NCBI GenBank assembly: GCA_964351245.1
Contig: CAYGNF010000019.1
Location: 1 to 22,119 of the forward strand
DNA length: 22,119 bases
Direction: 5' to 3'
Origin: JANRKH01 sp964351245
GTDB lineage: Bacteria; Pseudomonadota; Alphaproteobacteria; Rickettsiales; Rickettsiaceae
Part shown: positions 1-6,517 of the stretch, piece by piece
How positions within the stretch are numbered: the stretch's first letter is position 1
Layout: each line of letters starts with the position of its first letter
Translations under genes and position numbers: made by a program
Notes under the pieces: generated by a model
The model's database searches: none
Seen by the model: only the letters and a program-made list of their open reading frames with translations
Told to the model about the DNA's origin: nothing

Positions 1-105
1 CATATAACTGAAAAAATTTCATTAGAAAAGTACATAAATATAAAAAATCATTATATTTTTAAAAAAATTCTAACTAGCTCGGAGTCTGATGAAGTAATAT
101 TATAA
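1..105 (+). CDS. C-terminal fragment of an unidentified protein (partial)
   Basis: Reading from base 1 in frame 1, the plus strand stays open for 34 codons and ends with TAA at 103-105; the predicted tail finishes SSESDEVIL. The start lies outside the window. If real, it converges on rlpA and the two stop codons overlap by a few bases, which fits the tight packing elsewhere in the window. The composition (Lys/Ile/Asn/Ser-rich) resembles the neighbouring proteins. The stretch is too short to recognise a family, and a chance open frame of this length in AT-rich DNA is possible. Confidence 0.3.
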   Translation, partial: HITEKISLEKYINIKNHYIFKKILTSSESDEVIL

Positions 106-756
106 TTTATCAAGACCATTTTGTATATTGAGTAACTTTATAAAGCAATTTACTGAGCATTTTGGATTTTGCATTTTATTGCTTGCTTTACTTCCATGAG
201 CTGAGTCCAATGAAAGCTTCTTAAGCAGAGCTGCACTTTCATCGCCCAAAGGCTCAATCCTGAGTTTGGCGAGTCCCTTGTTTTTGAAATTTAAGTACTC
301 AGCGACTTTTGGACTAACATCTATTACTCTATTTTTGCAATATGGGCCTCTATCATTAATCATCACAATAATAGATTTATTGTTTTCTAAATTAGTAATT
401 TTTGCTATGGAGGGTAGTGGTAATGTCCTATGAGCTGCTGTAAGGGCATTTACATCAAAAATATCTCCATTGGCAGTTCTTTTTTCATGAAGACTCTTTG
501 TAGATCTAGTTGTCTTACTTGGTGAGAGCATTTCTCCGTACCATGCGCCAATGCCTGTTTGTATCGCTTTAGTATCTTGCTTTTTCGAAGCTACTTTTCT
601 TTTGTTAAAAACTTTATAATGACCTTCGTATTTTTCTACTTTTCTAGCGCCTTTTGAAAGTTTTTTATATTGTATGTCATTTGCAGGCTGACATCCACCG
701 AGCCACAGGCCTAAAATTAGCGCCGAGTAAAGAAAATAGTTTTTATAAATTTTCAT
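100..756 (-). CDS. rlpA: RlpA-like septal lytic transglycosylase lipoprotein
   Basis: The 218-residue protein starts with a lipoprotein signal: basic start, hydrophobic stretch and a lipobox LGGC with Cys22 as the probable lipidated residue, so it should be anchored in an envelope membrane. Residues about 68-165 are a double-psi beta-barrel domain of the RlpA family, with the family signatures RTANGDIFD, ALTAAHRTLP and NDRGPY; the family's catalytic His and Asp fall in the last two. RlpA enzymes cleave peptidoglycan strands lacking stem peptides, often at the septum. Between WYG and RTANG there is a short Ser/Thr/Lys-rich insertion, and no C-terminal SPOR domain is present, so septal targeting must differ from that of E. 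coli RlpA. Its start overlaps the 3' end of rnpA by 14 bp, so it is probably the last gene of the rpmH-rnpA transcript. Confidence 0.88.
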   Translation of the reverse strand: MKIYKNYFLYSALILGLWLGGCQPANDIQYKKLSKGARKVEKYEGHYKVFNKRKVASKKQDTKAIQTGIGAWYGEMLSPSKTTRSTKSLHEKRTANGDIFDVNALTAAHRTLPLPSIAKITNLENNKSIIVMINDRGPYCKNRVIDVSPKVAEYLNFKNKGLAKLRIEPLGDESAALLKKLSLDSAHGSKASNKMQNPKCSVNCFIKLLNIQNGLDKL

Positions 757-1141
757 TTCTTAACTTCCTAGTAGACCATTTGAGAGCCTTATTCATCTCT
801 AGGTCTAGTTGATTAAAATCTAGGTCTTTGAAGTGTCTCCTTGGAATAAAGACTATTGCTACTTTAGCATAGTATCCTTGAAAAAATCCTAGATATATGT
901 TTTTTAACCTTCTTTTGATAAGATTGCGCTCATGAGATTTGCCTATTTTTTTTGATATCTTGAACCCATAAAAAATTGGCATTCTATTTGTTTTTAATGG
1001 CTTAGATGTGTATCTATCAAACTCTTCATTCATCAATCTAACAAAAATAGTGAAGAAAGCCGAAGTAAATCTTATGGAATTTTTTGAAACGAAATCAAAG
1101 CTTGTCTGATTTTTTAATGGAAGAAGCTGTATCTTATTCAA
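743..1141 (-). CDS. rnpA: ribonuclease P protein component
   Basis: The 132-residue basic protein is the protein subunit of RNase P, which helps the catalytic RNA (rnpB, not in this window) remove 5' leaders from pre-tRNAs. The signature basic helix is seen as GKSHERNLIKRRLKN around residues 67-81, corresponding to the family RNR motif, preceded by YGFKISKKIG, which replaces the usual GL.VSKK.G. The length matches the family (110-140 aa). It lies 21 bp downstream of rpmH on the same strand, the classic rpmH-rnpA order, and its last codons overlap the start of rlpA by 14 bp. The usual downstream partner yidC is absent and replaced by rlpA. Confidence 0.93.
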   Translation of the reverse strand: MNKIQLLPLKNQTSFDFVSKNSIRFTSAFFTIFVRLMNEEFDRYTSKPLKTNRMPIFYGFKISKKIGKSHERNLIKRRLKNIYLGFFQGYYAKVAIVFIPRRHFKDLDFNQLDLEMNKALKWSTRKLRNENL

Positions 1142-1162
1142 GGAAACAATTAGTTCAAATCA

Positions 1163-1297
1163 CTAGGCTGAAAGGCGCTTACGGCCTTGAGCTCTGCGTC
1201 TGTTGATAACAGCGCGACCTCCTGGAGTTTGCATGCGAGCTCTAAATCCATGACGGCGCTTACGTACTAGTTTACTTGGTTGAAATGTTCTTTTCAT
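1163..1297 (-). CDS. rpmH: 50S ribosomal protein L34
   Basis: This 44-residue protein was found by translating the minus strand by eye. It begins MKRTFQPSKLVRKRRHGF and continues with the family's RMQTPGGRAVINRRRAQGRKRLSA ending, which is virtually the bacterial L34 consensus. L34 is a small rRNA-binding protein of the large subunit. GC content is visibly higher than in neighbouring genes because of the Arg codons. It is first in the rpmH-rnpA-rlpA unit, and a strong promoter lies about 30 bp upstream. There is no clear Shine-Dalgarno sequence before the ATG at 1295-1297. Identification is secure. Confidence 0.97.
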   Translation of the reverse strand: MKRTFQPSKLVRKRRHGFRARMQTPGGRAVINRRRAQGRKRLSA

Positions 1298-1327
1298 AAC
1301 TTTTAGCTTTGAATTTATGGATCCTGG

Positions 1328-1356
1328 AGCATATATTAGTTTGCTAGTAAGGTCAA
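1328..1356 (-). promoter_or_regulatory. sigma70-type promoter of rpmH-rnpA-rlpA
   Basis: On the minus strand TTGACC (1351-1356) is followed after exactly 17 bp by TATGCT (1328-1333), near-consensus -35 and -10 hexamers at ideal spacing. Transcription would start near 1321, giving a leader of about 24 nt before rpmH. The site lies downstream of the tmRNA coding piece, so rpmH need not depend on ssrA read-through. Confidence 0.75.
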
Positions 1357-1479
1357 GCTTCTTTTATATGCCTCATTATGATGCTAATTCTAGTAGGATT
1401 TTATTGTTATTCTGTTCTACAAAGGATTTTATTTGCTTGCCAATTATGCAAACCTTGCTCATTAGACCCAGAACATCAA

Positions 1480-1779
1480 TAAAATATAGAGCTTTTCTGT
1501 TGCCCGGCAAGCCCCCAGCCGCTTAGCTATAGCCGCTATTATGCAGCTGCAGCTACGTAACGATTATTGTCGTTTGCGTTTACTTTAATTTGATCCTTAA
1601 AGCACCTCAAGCCAAGGCTTAATTTACTTCGGCAGTATCTCTCCGGACAAAAACCAAATCTTTACCAAGCACGTCGATCCTAATACGCCCCCATAAATTT
1701 ACTTGTGGTGGAGGCGCCGGGTTCTGCCCCCGGGTCCGCTTCTTCTATTCCATTTAGCCATTTATTGTCATAGCTCCTA
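1480..1779 (-). ncRNA. ssrA: permuted two-piece tmRNA (alphaproteobacterial ssrA)
   Basis: tmRNA rescues stalled ribosomes. On the minus strand the 3' (acceptor) part comes first: a T arm with stem CCGGG/CCCGG around a 7-nt loop, then CGCCTCC and ACCA, whose last base is at 1706. After only 13 nt (1693-1705) the 5' part starts with GGGGGCG (1686-1692), which pairs with CGCCTCC to form the 7-bp acceptor stem with one G-U pair, followed by GGATCGACG as in tmRNA 5' ends. The tag reading frame runs from the resume codon GCA (1575-1577) to TAA TAG (1536-1541) and encodes ANDNNRYVAAAA. This is the circularly permuted alphaproteobacterial arrangement, in which the 13-nt segment is removed to give two RNAs. 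The acceptor piece has a further 6-bp stem (AGCTAT/ATGGCT) near 1754-1775. The outer ends (about 1480 and 1779) are approximate. Confidence 0.93.
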
Positions 1780-1790
1780 AAAGCATATAT

Positions 1791-1819
1791 AGTATACTAA
1801 AAAATCTTTAATGATGCAA
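1791..1819 (-). promoter_or_regulatory. ssrA promoter with palindromic -10 shared with divergent rfbD
   Basis: Minus-strand TATACT (1791-1796) lies about 12 bp upstream of the probable acceptor-piece start, with a weak -35-like TTGCAT (1814-1819) at 17-bp spacing. The octamer AGTATACT (1791-1798) is a perfect palindrome, so the same element gives a plus-strand TATACT (1793-1798) placed to start rfbD transcription near 1805. The -10 is convincing; the -35 is weak and overlaps the rfbD start codons. Confidence 0.5.
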
Positions 1820-2683
1820 ATTCTAATAATAGGAAAAAATGGACAAGTGGCTCAAAGTCTAGCCAGGCTTTCTCCTTATGCAATTCGGTCTGTAGGAAGA
1901 GATGAATTAGACCTATCATCTTCTTCATCAATACATAATTTTTTAAAAACCTATCTAAGGTCTCTTAGTTACGACAAAAAAAATGTTATAATAAATGCAG
2001 CCGCATATACAAATGTTGAAAAAGCAGAAGAGGAGGTTAATCTTGCCATGAGTATCAACGCTAGTGCTCAAGACATCTTAGCAGAATTTTGCGGTAAGCA
2101 TGGAATTTTATATGTTAGTTATTCTACAGATTATATATTTGATGGACTAAAAAACGGCCCCTATGATGAAAATGATAGACCCGCGCCTCTGAATATTTAC
2201 GGCAAATCGAAGCTAGCAGGAGAAATTGCAATAGCTAAGCCGGGGGTAAATTATTTAATATTACGAACTAGCTGGGTATTTTCTGCCACAGGAAATAATT
2301 TTCTAAGAAAAATACACGAATTAGCCCAAACAAAGTCAGAAATTAGAGTAGTAGCTAATCAATTAGGCATTCCTACATCGAGTGATTTTATTGCTGATAT
2401 GACCTATAAACTATTAAATGCATTTATTACACAACAAAAAGTGCGAGAGACTATCAATATAGCGCAAAAAGATATTGTAAGTTGGTTTGATTTTGCGTGT
2501 AAAATTAATGAATTAACGGGTCAAAAAACTATAATTCAAAAAATCACAAGCAATAAAGTTACTACAAAAGCCTTAAGGCCAGCAAATTCAGTTCTATCCA
2601 CTAAAAAACTTCAGCTCATTACGGGGATTGAGCCAAGAAGCTGGTTAGAAGATTTACGAATAGCAATAGATTACATGAGGTAA
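1811..2683 (+). CDS. rfbD: dTDP-4-dehydrorhamnose reductase
   Basis: The 290-residue protein belongs to the RmlD/RfbD short-chain reductases, which make dTDP-L-rhamnose from dTDP-6-deoxy-L-lyxo-4-hexulose for O-antigen or other surface glycans. Visible features are an N-terminal Rossmann motif (IIGKNGQVAQSL, residues 6-17), INAAAYTNVEKAE (61-73), the STDYIFDG motif with Thr106, and the catalytic pair Tyr130 and Lys134 in YGKSKLAGE. Length is typical. Two ATGs in tandem (1811 and 1814) are possible starts; neither has a Shine-Dalgarno sequence, and the likely -10 is so near that the mRNA may be almost leaderless. xerC follows after 4 bp. The partner genes rfbA, rfbB and rfbC are not in the window. 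Confidence 0.93.
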   Translation: MMQILIIGKNGQVAQSLARLSPYAIRSVGRDELDLSSSSSIHNFLKTYLRSLSYDKKNVIINAAAYTNVEKAEEEVNLAMSINASAQDILAEFCGKHGILYVSYSTDYIFDGLKNGPYDENDRPAPLNIYGKSKLAGEIAIAKPGVNYLILRTSWVFSATGNNFLRKIHELAQTKSEIRVVANQLGIPTSSDFIADMTYKLLNAFITQQKVRETINIAQKDIVSWFDFACKINELTGQKTIIQKITSNKVTTKALRPANSVLSTKKLQLITGIEPRSWLEDLRIAIDYMR

Positions 2684-2687
2684 ATTA

Positions 2688-3731
2688 ATGCAACTCAAGA
2701 AATTGTGGCTAGAAAATATAATATTAAAATATGGAATAGGAAATACTCATGAAGCCTACCAAAATGATATAAATTCATTCATTAGCTTCCTAATATCGAA
2801 GGGAGAAGGGGAAATCTATGAGGATAATGATAAGCATCAAGATCTTAAGGCTCAAGCTGTAGAAGAGAAGGATGAGGAAATTCTTGGGCATCAGTATCAC
2901 CAGAATGAGATAGATTGTAAGGATGTAGGATATAAAAAAACTATCGCAAGACACGAGCAAGAAATAGATAAAAATCTCGAGGCATTATTATTATCAGTAA
3001 ATATTAGACACATAAGAAGCTGGCTTGCTTATCTTAAAAACTTGAATCTTTCCTCTTCTAGTATAGCAAGGAAATTATCTTCTATCCGTAGTTTTTATAA
3101 ATTCCTCCTGAGGAATAACTATAATATAGACGAGGATATCTTTGCATTAAAAACTCCGAAAAAACCTAAATCCATACCAAAATCCATGACAAATGAGCAA
3201 ATTGATCAGATACTTTCTGCCCTTGAATCAAGAAGCTTAGAAAAATGGATTATTGCCCGAGATAAGGCGATAATTTTGCTTGCATATTGCGAGGGTCTTA
3301 GGATTAGTGAAATACTTTTACTAACCAAAGAACACGTTGCTCAAGATTATCTTAGAATAAAAGGCAAGGGAATGAAAGAGCGTATACTCCCTTGGCTTAA
3401 TAGCGCAAAAGAGGCTACTATCGAATATCTATCTTTAAATCCTTTTGATATAAAAGATAATGAGCCGATTTTTCGGGGTATAAGAGGAGCAAAAATTGGC
3501 AGAACTCAATTTAATAAAATCCTCATTGATCTGAGGCAGAGCTTTAATTTGCCAGATCACCTTACTCCTCATGCATTTCGCCATTCATTTGCAACTGCCC
3601 TACTTGAAAATGGAGCAGATTTACGTGCAATAGGTGAACTACTAGGTCATACAAGCTTATCTACAACTCAAATATATACAAAAACTAGCGTTGCGCATCT
3701 AAAATTAGCGCATAAGAAAGCTTTTGATTAG
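2688..3731 (+). CDS. xerC: XerC-like tyrosine recombinase with acidic N-terminal insertion
   Basis: This is a tyrosine site-specific recombinase of the Xer type, which resolves chromosome dimers at dif. All catalytic residues are present: Arg205 (GLRISE), Lys227 (GKGMKER), His295 and Arg298 (HAFRH), His321 (LLGH) and the nucleophile Tyr330 (STTQIYT). The SAM-like core-binding domain covers about 1-150, the catalytic domain about 165-347. At 347 aa it is about 40-50 longer than usual; the excess is a charged, Glu/Asp/Lys/His-rich insertion at about 40-92 between the first two helices of the core-binding domain. ELLGHTSLSTTQIYT resembles alphaproteobacterial XerC more than XerD, but the assignment between them is by eye. 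It starts 4 bp after rfbD, so the two are probably co-transcribed. Confidence 0.85.
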   Translation: MQLKKLWLENIILKYGIGNTHEAYQNDINSFISFLISKGEGEIYEDNDKHQDLKAQAVEEKDEEILGHQYHQNEIDCKDVGYKKTIARHEQEIDKNLEALLLSVNIRHIRSWLAYLKNLNLSSSSIARKLSSIRSFYKFLLRNNYNIDEDIFALKTPKKPKSIPKSMTNEQIDQILSALESRSLEKWIIARDKAIILLAYCEGLRISEILLLTKEHVAQDYLRIKGKGMKERILPWLNSAKEATIEYLSLNPFDIKDNEPIFRGIRGAKIGRTQFNKILIDLRQSFNLPDHLTPHAFRHSFATALLENGADLRAIGELLGHTSLSTTQIYTKTSVAHLKLAHKKAFD

Positions 3732-3754
3732 CTGCTGTTTTCTTTGGATAGACT

Positions 3755-3777
3755 CCTACATACCCTCAAAATGTAGG
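3755..3777. terminator. weak bidirectional hairpin between xerC and mipZ
   Basis: The 60-bp gap between the convergent genes xerC and mipZ contains a 7-bp perfect inverted repeat, CCTACAT (3755-3761) and ATGTAGG (3771-3777), with a 9-nt loop. Position between two converging stops suggests transcription termination in both directions. No clear T-run follows on either strand, so intrinsic termination would be weak. Confidence 0.4.
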
Positions 3778-3791
3778 GTTATATCTGAGAG

Positions 3792-4604
3792 TCATTTAAC
3801 TCCAAGAACCCCTAACAAGTTTTGCAATTCTTGCTTTGCTGCTATATGTGAAAGGCTGAAGCTTTTTGAATGAGCGCTTTTTTTAAGATCAAGCAATGTA
3901 AGGCCAAGAAGAAATAATTCTCTAAAAATTACTCTTTCTCCAAATCCTGGAGCCTGCCTAAAAGACACTCTTTTTGCTAACTCGTCTAACACTTTTGCTA
4001 CGTTATGCCTATTTTTTGCATCGACAGAGCCTAGTCTATTTCTCATCACAACCCAATCTATTGAGCCCTCGCCCCTTTGAGCTTTTGCTAGTTTTTGCTC
4101 CCATATCATCTGACTATATATTGATGGTCCTGTAACTTTCATAGACCCTGGATCAATTTTAGCCATTACATCAATATCTACAAAACTATCATTTATAGGC
4201 GTAATAACTGTGTCTGCGTAAGAGTGAGCAATTGTAGAAAAGAAAGTATATGTTCCGGGCGTATCCACTACTACAAAATCTGATTCGGATTTAGCCTGAT
4301 TCATTGTGGATTCAAATATATCTGATTCCTCTTTTTGCTTCTCTTTTGCACTATCTAATTTACTTTCACATAATAAGTAATGAGTAGGCATAGGGACTTT
4401 ATATGACGGATTTAAGTCGTTATACTTACTCCTATTTTCTATATACCTAGATAAAGACCCTTGCCTGCAATCGACATCAATAGACGAAACTTTATACCCC
4501 TTATCCAAAAGTCCGGCTATTAAATGCATAGTACAAGTGGTTTTACCGGCCCCGCCTTTTTCATTGCCAACAACAAAAACATAGGGGTTTTTTTGATTAC
4601 TCAT
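3792..4604 (-). CDS. mipZ: MipZ-like ParA-family ATPase (division-site placement)
   Basis: The 270-residue protein is a ParA/MinD-type ATPase with the deviant Walker A motif KGGAGKT (residues 16-22), the switch region IDVDCRQGSLSRYIENR and Walker B VVVDTPG. The ENR after the switch and the overall length fit MipZ, the alphaproteobacterial ATPase that binds origin-bound ParB and inhibits FtsZ near the poles so that division occurs at mid-cell. This protein lies about 11 kb from the origin candidate. Its ATG overlaps the pepA stop by 8 bp, implying translational coupling to the peptidase. No parB, parA or parS site is visible in the window. A general ParA-like function is the main alternative. 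Confidence 0.82.
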   Translation of the reverse strand: MSNQKNPYVFVVGNEKGGAGKTTCTMHLIAGLLDKGYKVSSIDVDCRQGSLSRYIENRSKYNDLNPSYKVPMPTHYLLCESKLDSAKEKQKEESDIFESTMNQAKSESDFVVVDTPGTYTFFSTIAHSYADTVITPINDSFVDIDVMAKIDPGSMKVTGPSIYSQMIWEQKLAKAQRGEGSIDWVVMRNRLGSVDAKNRHNVAKVLDELAKRVSFRQAPGFGERVIFRELFLLGLTLLDLKKSAHSKSFSLSHIAAKQELQNLLGVLGVK

Positions 4605-6102
4605 AGTATTTAGGTATAAGTTTATTTAATAGTCGTATACCAAACCCAACCGCTCCTTTTGGTGCTATTGGCAGATCCTTAGAACTATTTGCAACTCCAG
4701 CTATATCAAGATGAGCCCAAGGTACATTATTAACGAATTTTTGCAAAAACTGTGCTGCGGTTGAGCTGCCAGCATAACCTGGTGGGGACCCAAGATTTGC
4801 GACATCAGCAATACTAGATTCAATCATTGTATCATATGCCTCATTCAGAGGAAGCCGCCATACATACTCTCCAGATTCATTACCTGCTTCTGTAATTTTC
4901 TCTGCTAGTAAATCATTATTGGAAAATAGGCCTGCATAAGCATGGCCAAGAGCCACTGTCACTGCTCCAGTAAGTGTTGCAAGATCAATTATTAACTTGG
5001 GCTTAAATCTGTCTTGCGTATACCATAAAGCATCAGCAAGCACTAACCTACCTTCTGCATCCGTGTCTAAAATTTCTATAGTTTGTCCAGATAAAGATTT
5101 TACAACATCCCCTGGTCTTTGAGCATTGCTACCTGGCATATTCTCAACCAACCCTACAATTCCTACAAGATTTACCTTGTCGTTTCTTGAAGCTATAGAT
5201 AGCATCGTGCCAAATACGGTAGCAGATCCTCCCATATCATATTTCATGTCTCCCATGTTTCTAGATGGCTTCAAAGAAATACCCCCAGTATCAAAAGTCA
5301 CTCCCTTGCCTACAAGTGCAATAGGAGCTTGATTATCGTCTGCTCCATTATATGTCATTACAACAAGCTTTGATTCTTTACTAGAACCCTGACCCACTCC
5401 AATTAGAGCATTCATTCCAAGGTTTCTCATCTCGGCCTCTCCGATAATCTCGACTTTGACTCCTATAGGCTCCAAGGTATCTGATATAATCTTTGCATAA
5501 CTTTCTGGATATAATATGTTGCCCGGCTCAGAAACAACATCTCTTGCACTAAAGATTCCGGTTGCAATATGCTTAAAATATTCAAATTCATTATCTGCTT
5601 CTTTCTTATTTGTAACGCACACACTTACATCTATGGAATGGACGTCGTCTTTTTTGGTGGTTTTATATTTATCAAATGAATATGATCCTATAGTGAGTCC
5701 AAAGGCAATATTTACTCCTACTGATTCTTCTGAGTATTCTCCAAGTGAGCGTGATTGAATAGAAGTTGATTTGACCTTCAAAGATTTGAGGCTTTTTGCA
5801 ATATTGCCACCTATGTCCTGGATCTTAGAGTGAGTTAGCTCGGATATTTTACCTACTCCAACAAGAATGATTGTTACAAAATTTTTATCATCTGCAGTAT
5901 GTATATGTTTGATTTGCCCACGCATGCCTTTAAAATTATTGACACCTTCTATTGCCTTGGTAACTACTCCGTTATATTTTGCGTCCAAAGCAATAGCTAC
6001 TTCGTCTAAATCAAGACTCTTGCTATCTTCTGCTTCTGGGATTAAATGATATAAGTACTGGTTATCTTCCGGATTTACTTGGGTAAATTTTACATCTAGC
6101 AT
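4597..6102 (-). CDS. pepA: leucyl aminopeptidase (M17 family)
   Basis: The 501-residue cytosolic aminopeptidase removes N-terminal amino acids from peptides. M17 metal and catalytic residues are all present: Lys266 and Asp271 in GKGVTFDTGG, Lys278, Asp289 in KYDMGGS, and Asp348, Glu350 and Arg352 in DTDAEGRLVLADAL, the M17 signature (family form NTDAEGRL). The N-terminal domain (about 1-170) is the less conserved macro-like domain; the catalytic C-terminal domain follows. Length is normal. The start is preceded by a GAG-containing A-rich Shine-Dalgarno-like stretch. It is the first gene of a two-gene unit with mipZ. E. coli PepA also binds DNA in Xer recombination at ColE1 cer; a Xer gene lies nearby here, but no such role can be inferred. 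Confidence 0.95.
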   Translation of the reverse strand: MLDVKFTQVNPEDNQYLYHLIPEAEDSKSLDLDEVAIALDAKYNGVVTKAIEGVNNFKGMRGQIKHIHTADDKNFVTIILVGVGKISELTHSKIQDIGGNIAKSLKSLKVKSTSIQSRSLGEYSEESVGVNIAFGLTIGSYSFDKYKTTKKDDVHSIDVSVCVTNKKEADNEFEYFKHIATGIFSARDVVSEPGNILYPESYAKIISDTLEPIGVKVEIIGEAEMRNLGMNALIGVGQGSSKESKLVVMTYNGADDNQAPIALVGKGVTFDTGGISLKPSRNMGDMKYDMGGSATVFGTMLSIASRNDKVNLVGIVGLVENMPGSNAQRPGDVVKSLSGQTIEILDTDAEGRLVLADALWYTQDRFKPKLIIDLATLTGAVTVALGHAYAGLFSNNDLLAEKITEAGNESGEYVWRLPLNEAYDTMIESSIADVANLGSPPGYAGSSTAAQFLQKFVNNVPWAHLDIAGVANSSKDLPIAPKGAVGFGIRLLNKLIPKYYE

Positions 6103-6161
6103 TTTTTTCTCATATTTAAATATTTAGATTAACAATTTTTTGTATCTCGTCCTAAGATTTT

Positions 6162-6167
6162 ATTATA
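6162..6167 (-). promoter_or_regulatory. candidate -10 element of pepA-mipZ
   Basis: A perfect TATAAT on the minus strand lies 60 bp upstream of the pepA ATG, inside the 154-bp gap after atpC. The -35 region is poor (GTGTCA at 18 bp or TGTCAT at 17 bp). The rest of the gap holds no convincing terminator for the atp operon. Confidence 0.45.
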
Positions 6168-6256
6168 GAAACTAACTATCTACCATGACACAATAGCAGC
6201 GTGAGATCTACTGTATGAGTTAGTTTACCTTGCAATGCGCACATACATCATAAACT

Positions 6257-6517
6257 CTAGCTAAAGATCTCTACGCAACCTTCTTTCACATGAGCAATAG
6301 CAGAAGTTTTGAGCTCTATTGTTTCTATAATCTTAGACTCGTCATATATGGTTATGGACCCCTCGGTAAGCTCTGCAACCATTTGTATGTGCTTAAATAA
6401 TACACCAAGCTGCCCTTCGAAACCAGGCAATACTATCATGGAGCCTTCCTTACTTACATACTGAGACATAGTAGTGTTGATTATGCACTTAATTTTTTGT
6501 TTTTGAGACTCTTGCAT
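6257..6517 (-). CDS. atpC: F1 ATP synthase epsilon subunit, short form
   Basis: The 86-residue protein is the epsilon subunit of the F1 rotor stalk. It aligns with the N-terminal beta-sandwich: MIVLPGFEGQLGVLFKH in place of the family's l.g..G..GVl..H, then GSITIYD and a terminal hydrophobic strand. The C-terminal two-helix domain, which in many bacteria inhibits ATP hydrolysis, is absent; typical epsilon is 105-140 aa. The ATG overlaps the atpD stop by one base (TAATG), so translation is coupled and the position at the end of atpHAGDC confirms identity. Because the stop is followed by a non-coding gap I see no frameshift that would restore the missing domain. Confidence 0.85.
   Translation of the reverse strand: MQESQKQKIKCIINTTMSQYVSKEGSMIVLPGFEGQLGVLFKHIQMVAELTEGSITIYDESKIIETIELKTSAIAHVKEGCVEIFS

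Noticed and set aside
1317..1526. Open frame of 69 codons on the plus strand
   Set aside because: It lies over the rpmH promoter and the tmRNA coding piece in antisense; the translation has no recognisable features.
6225..6255. Sequence with TGCGCA and ATGTAT words recalling a dif site
   Set aside because: Only one arm resembles the Xer binding half-site and there is no proper 11-6-11 arrangement; it also lies near the origin, not the terminus.
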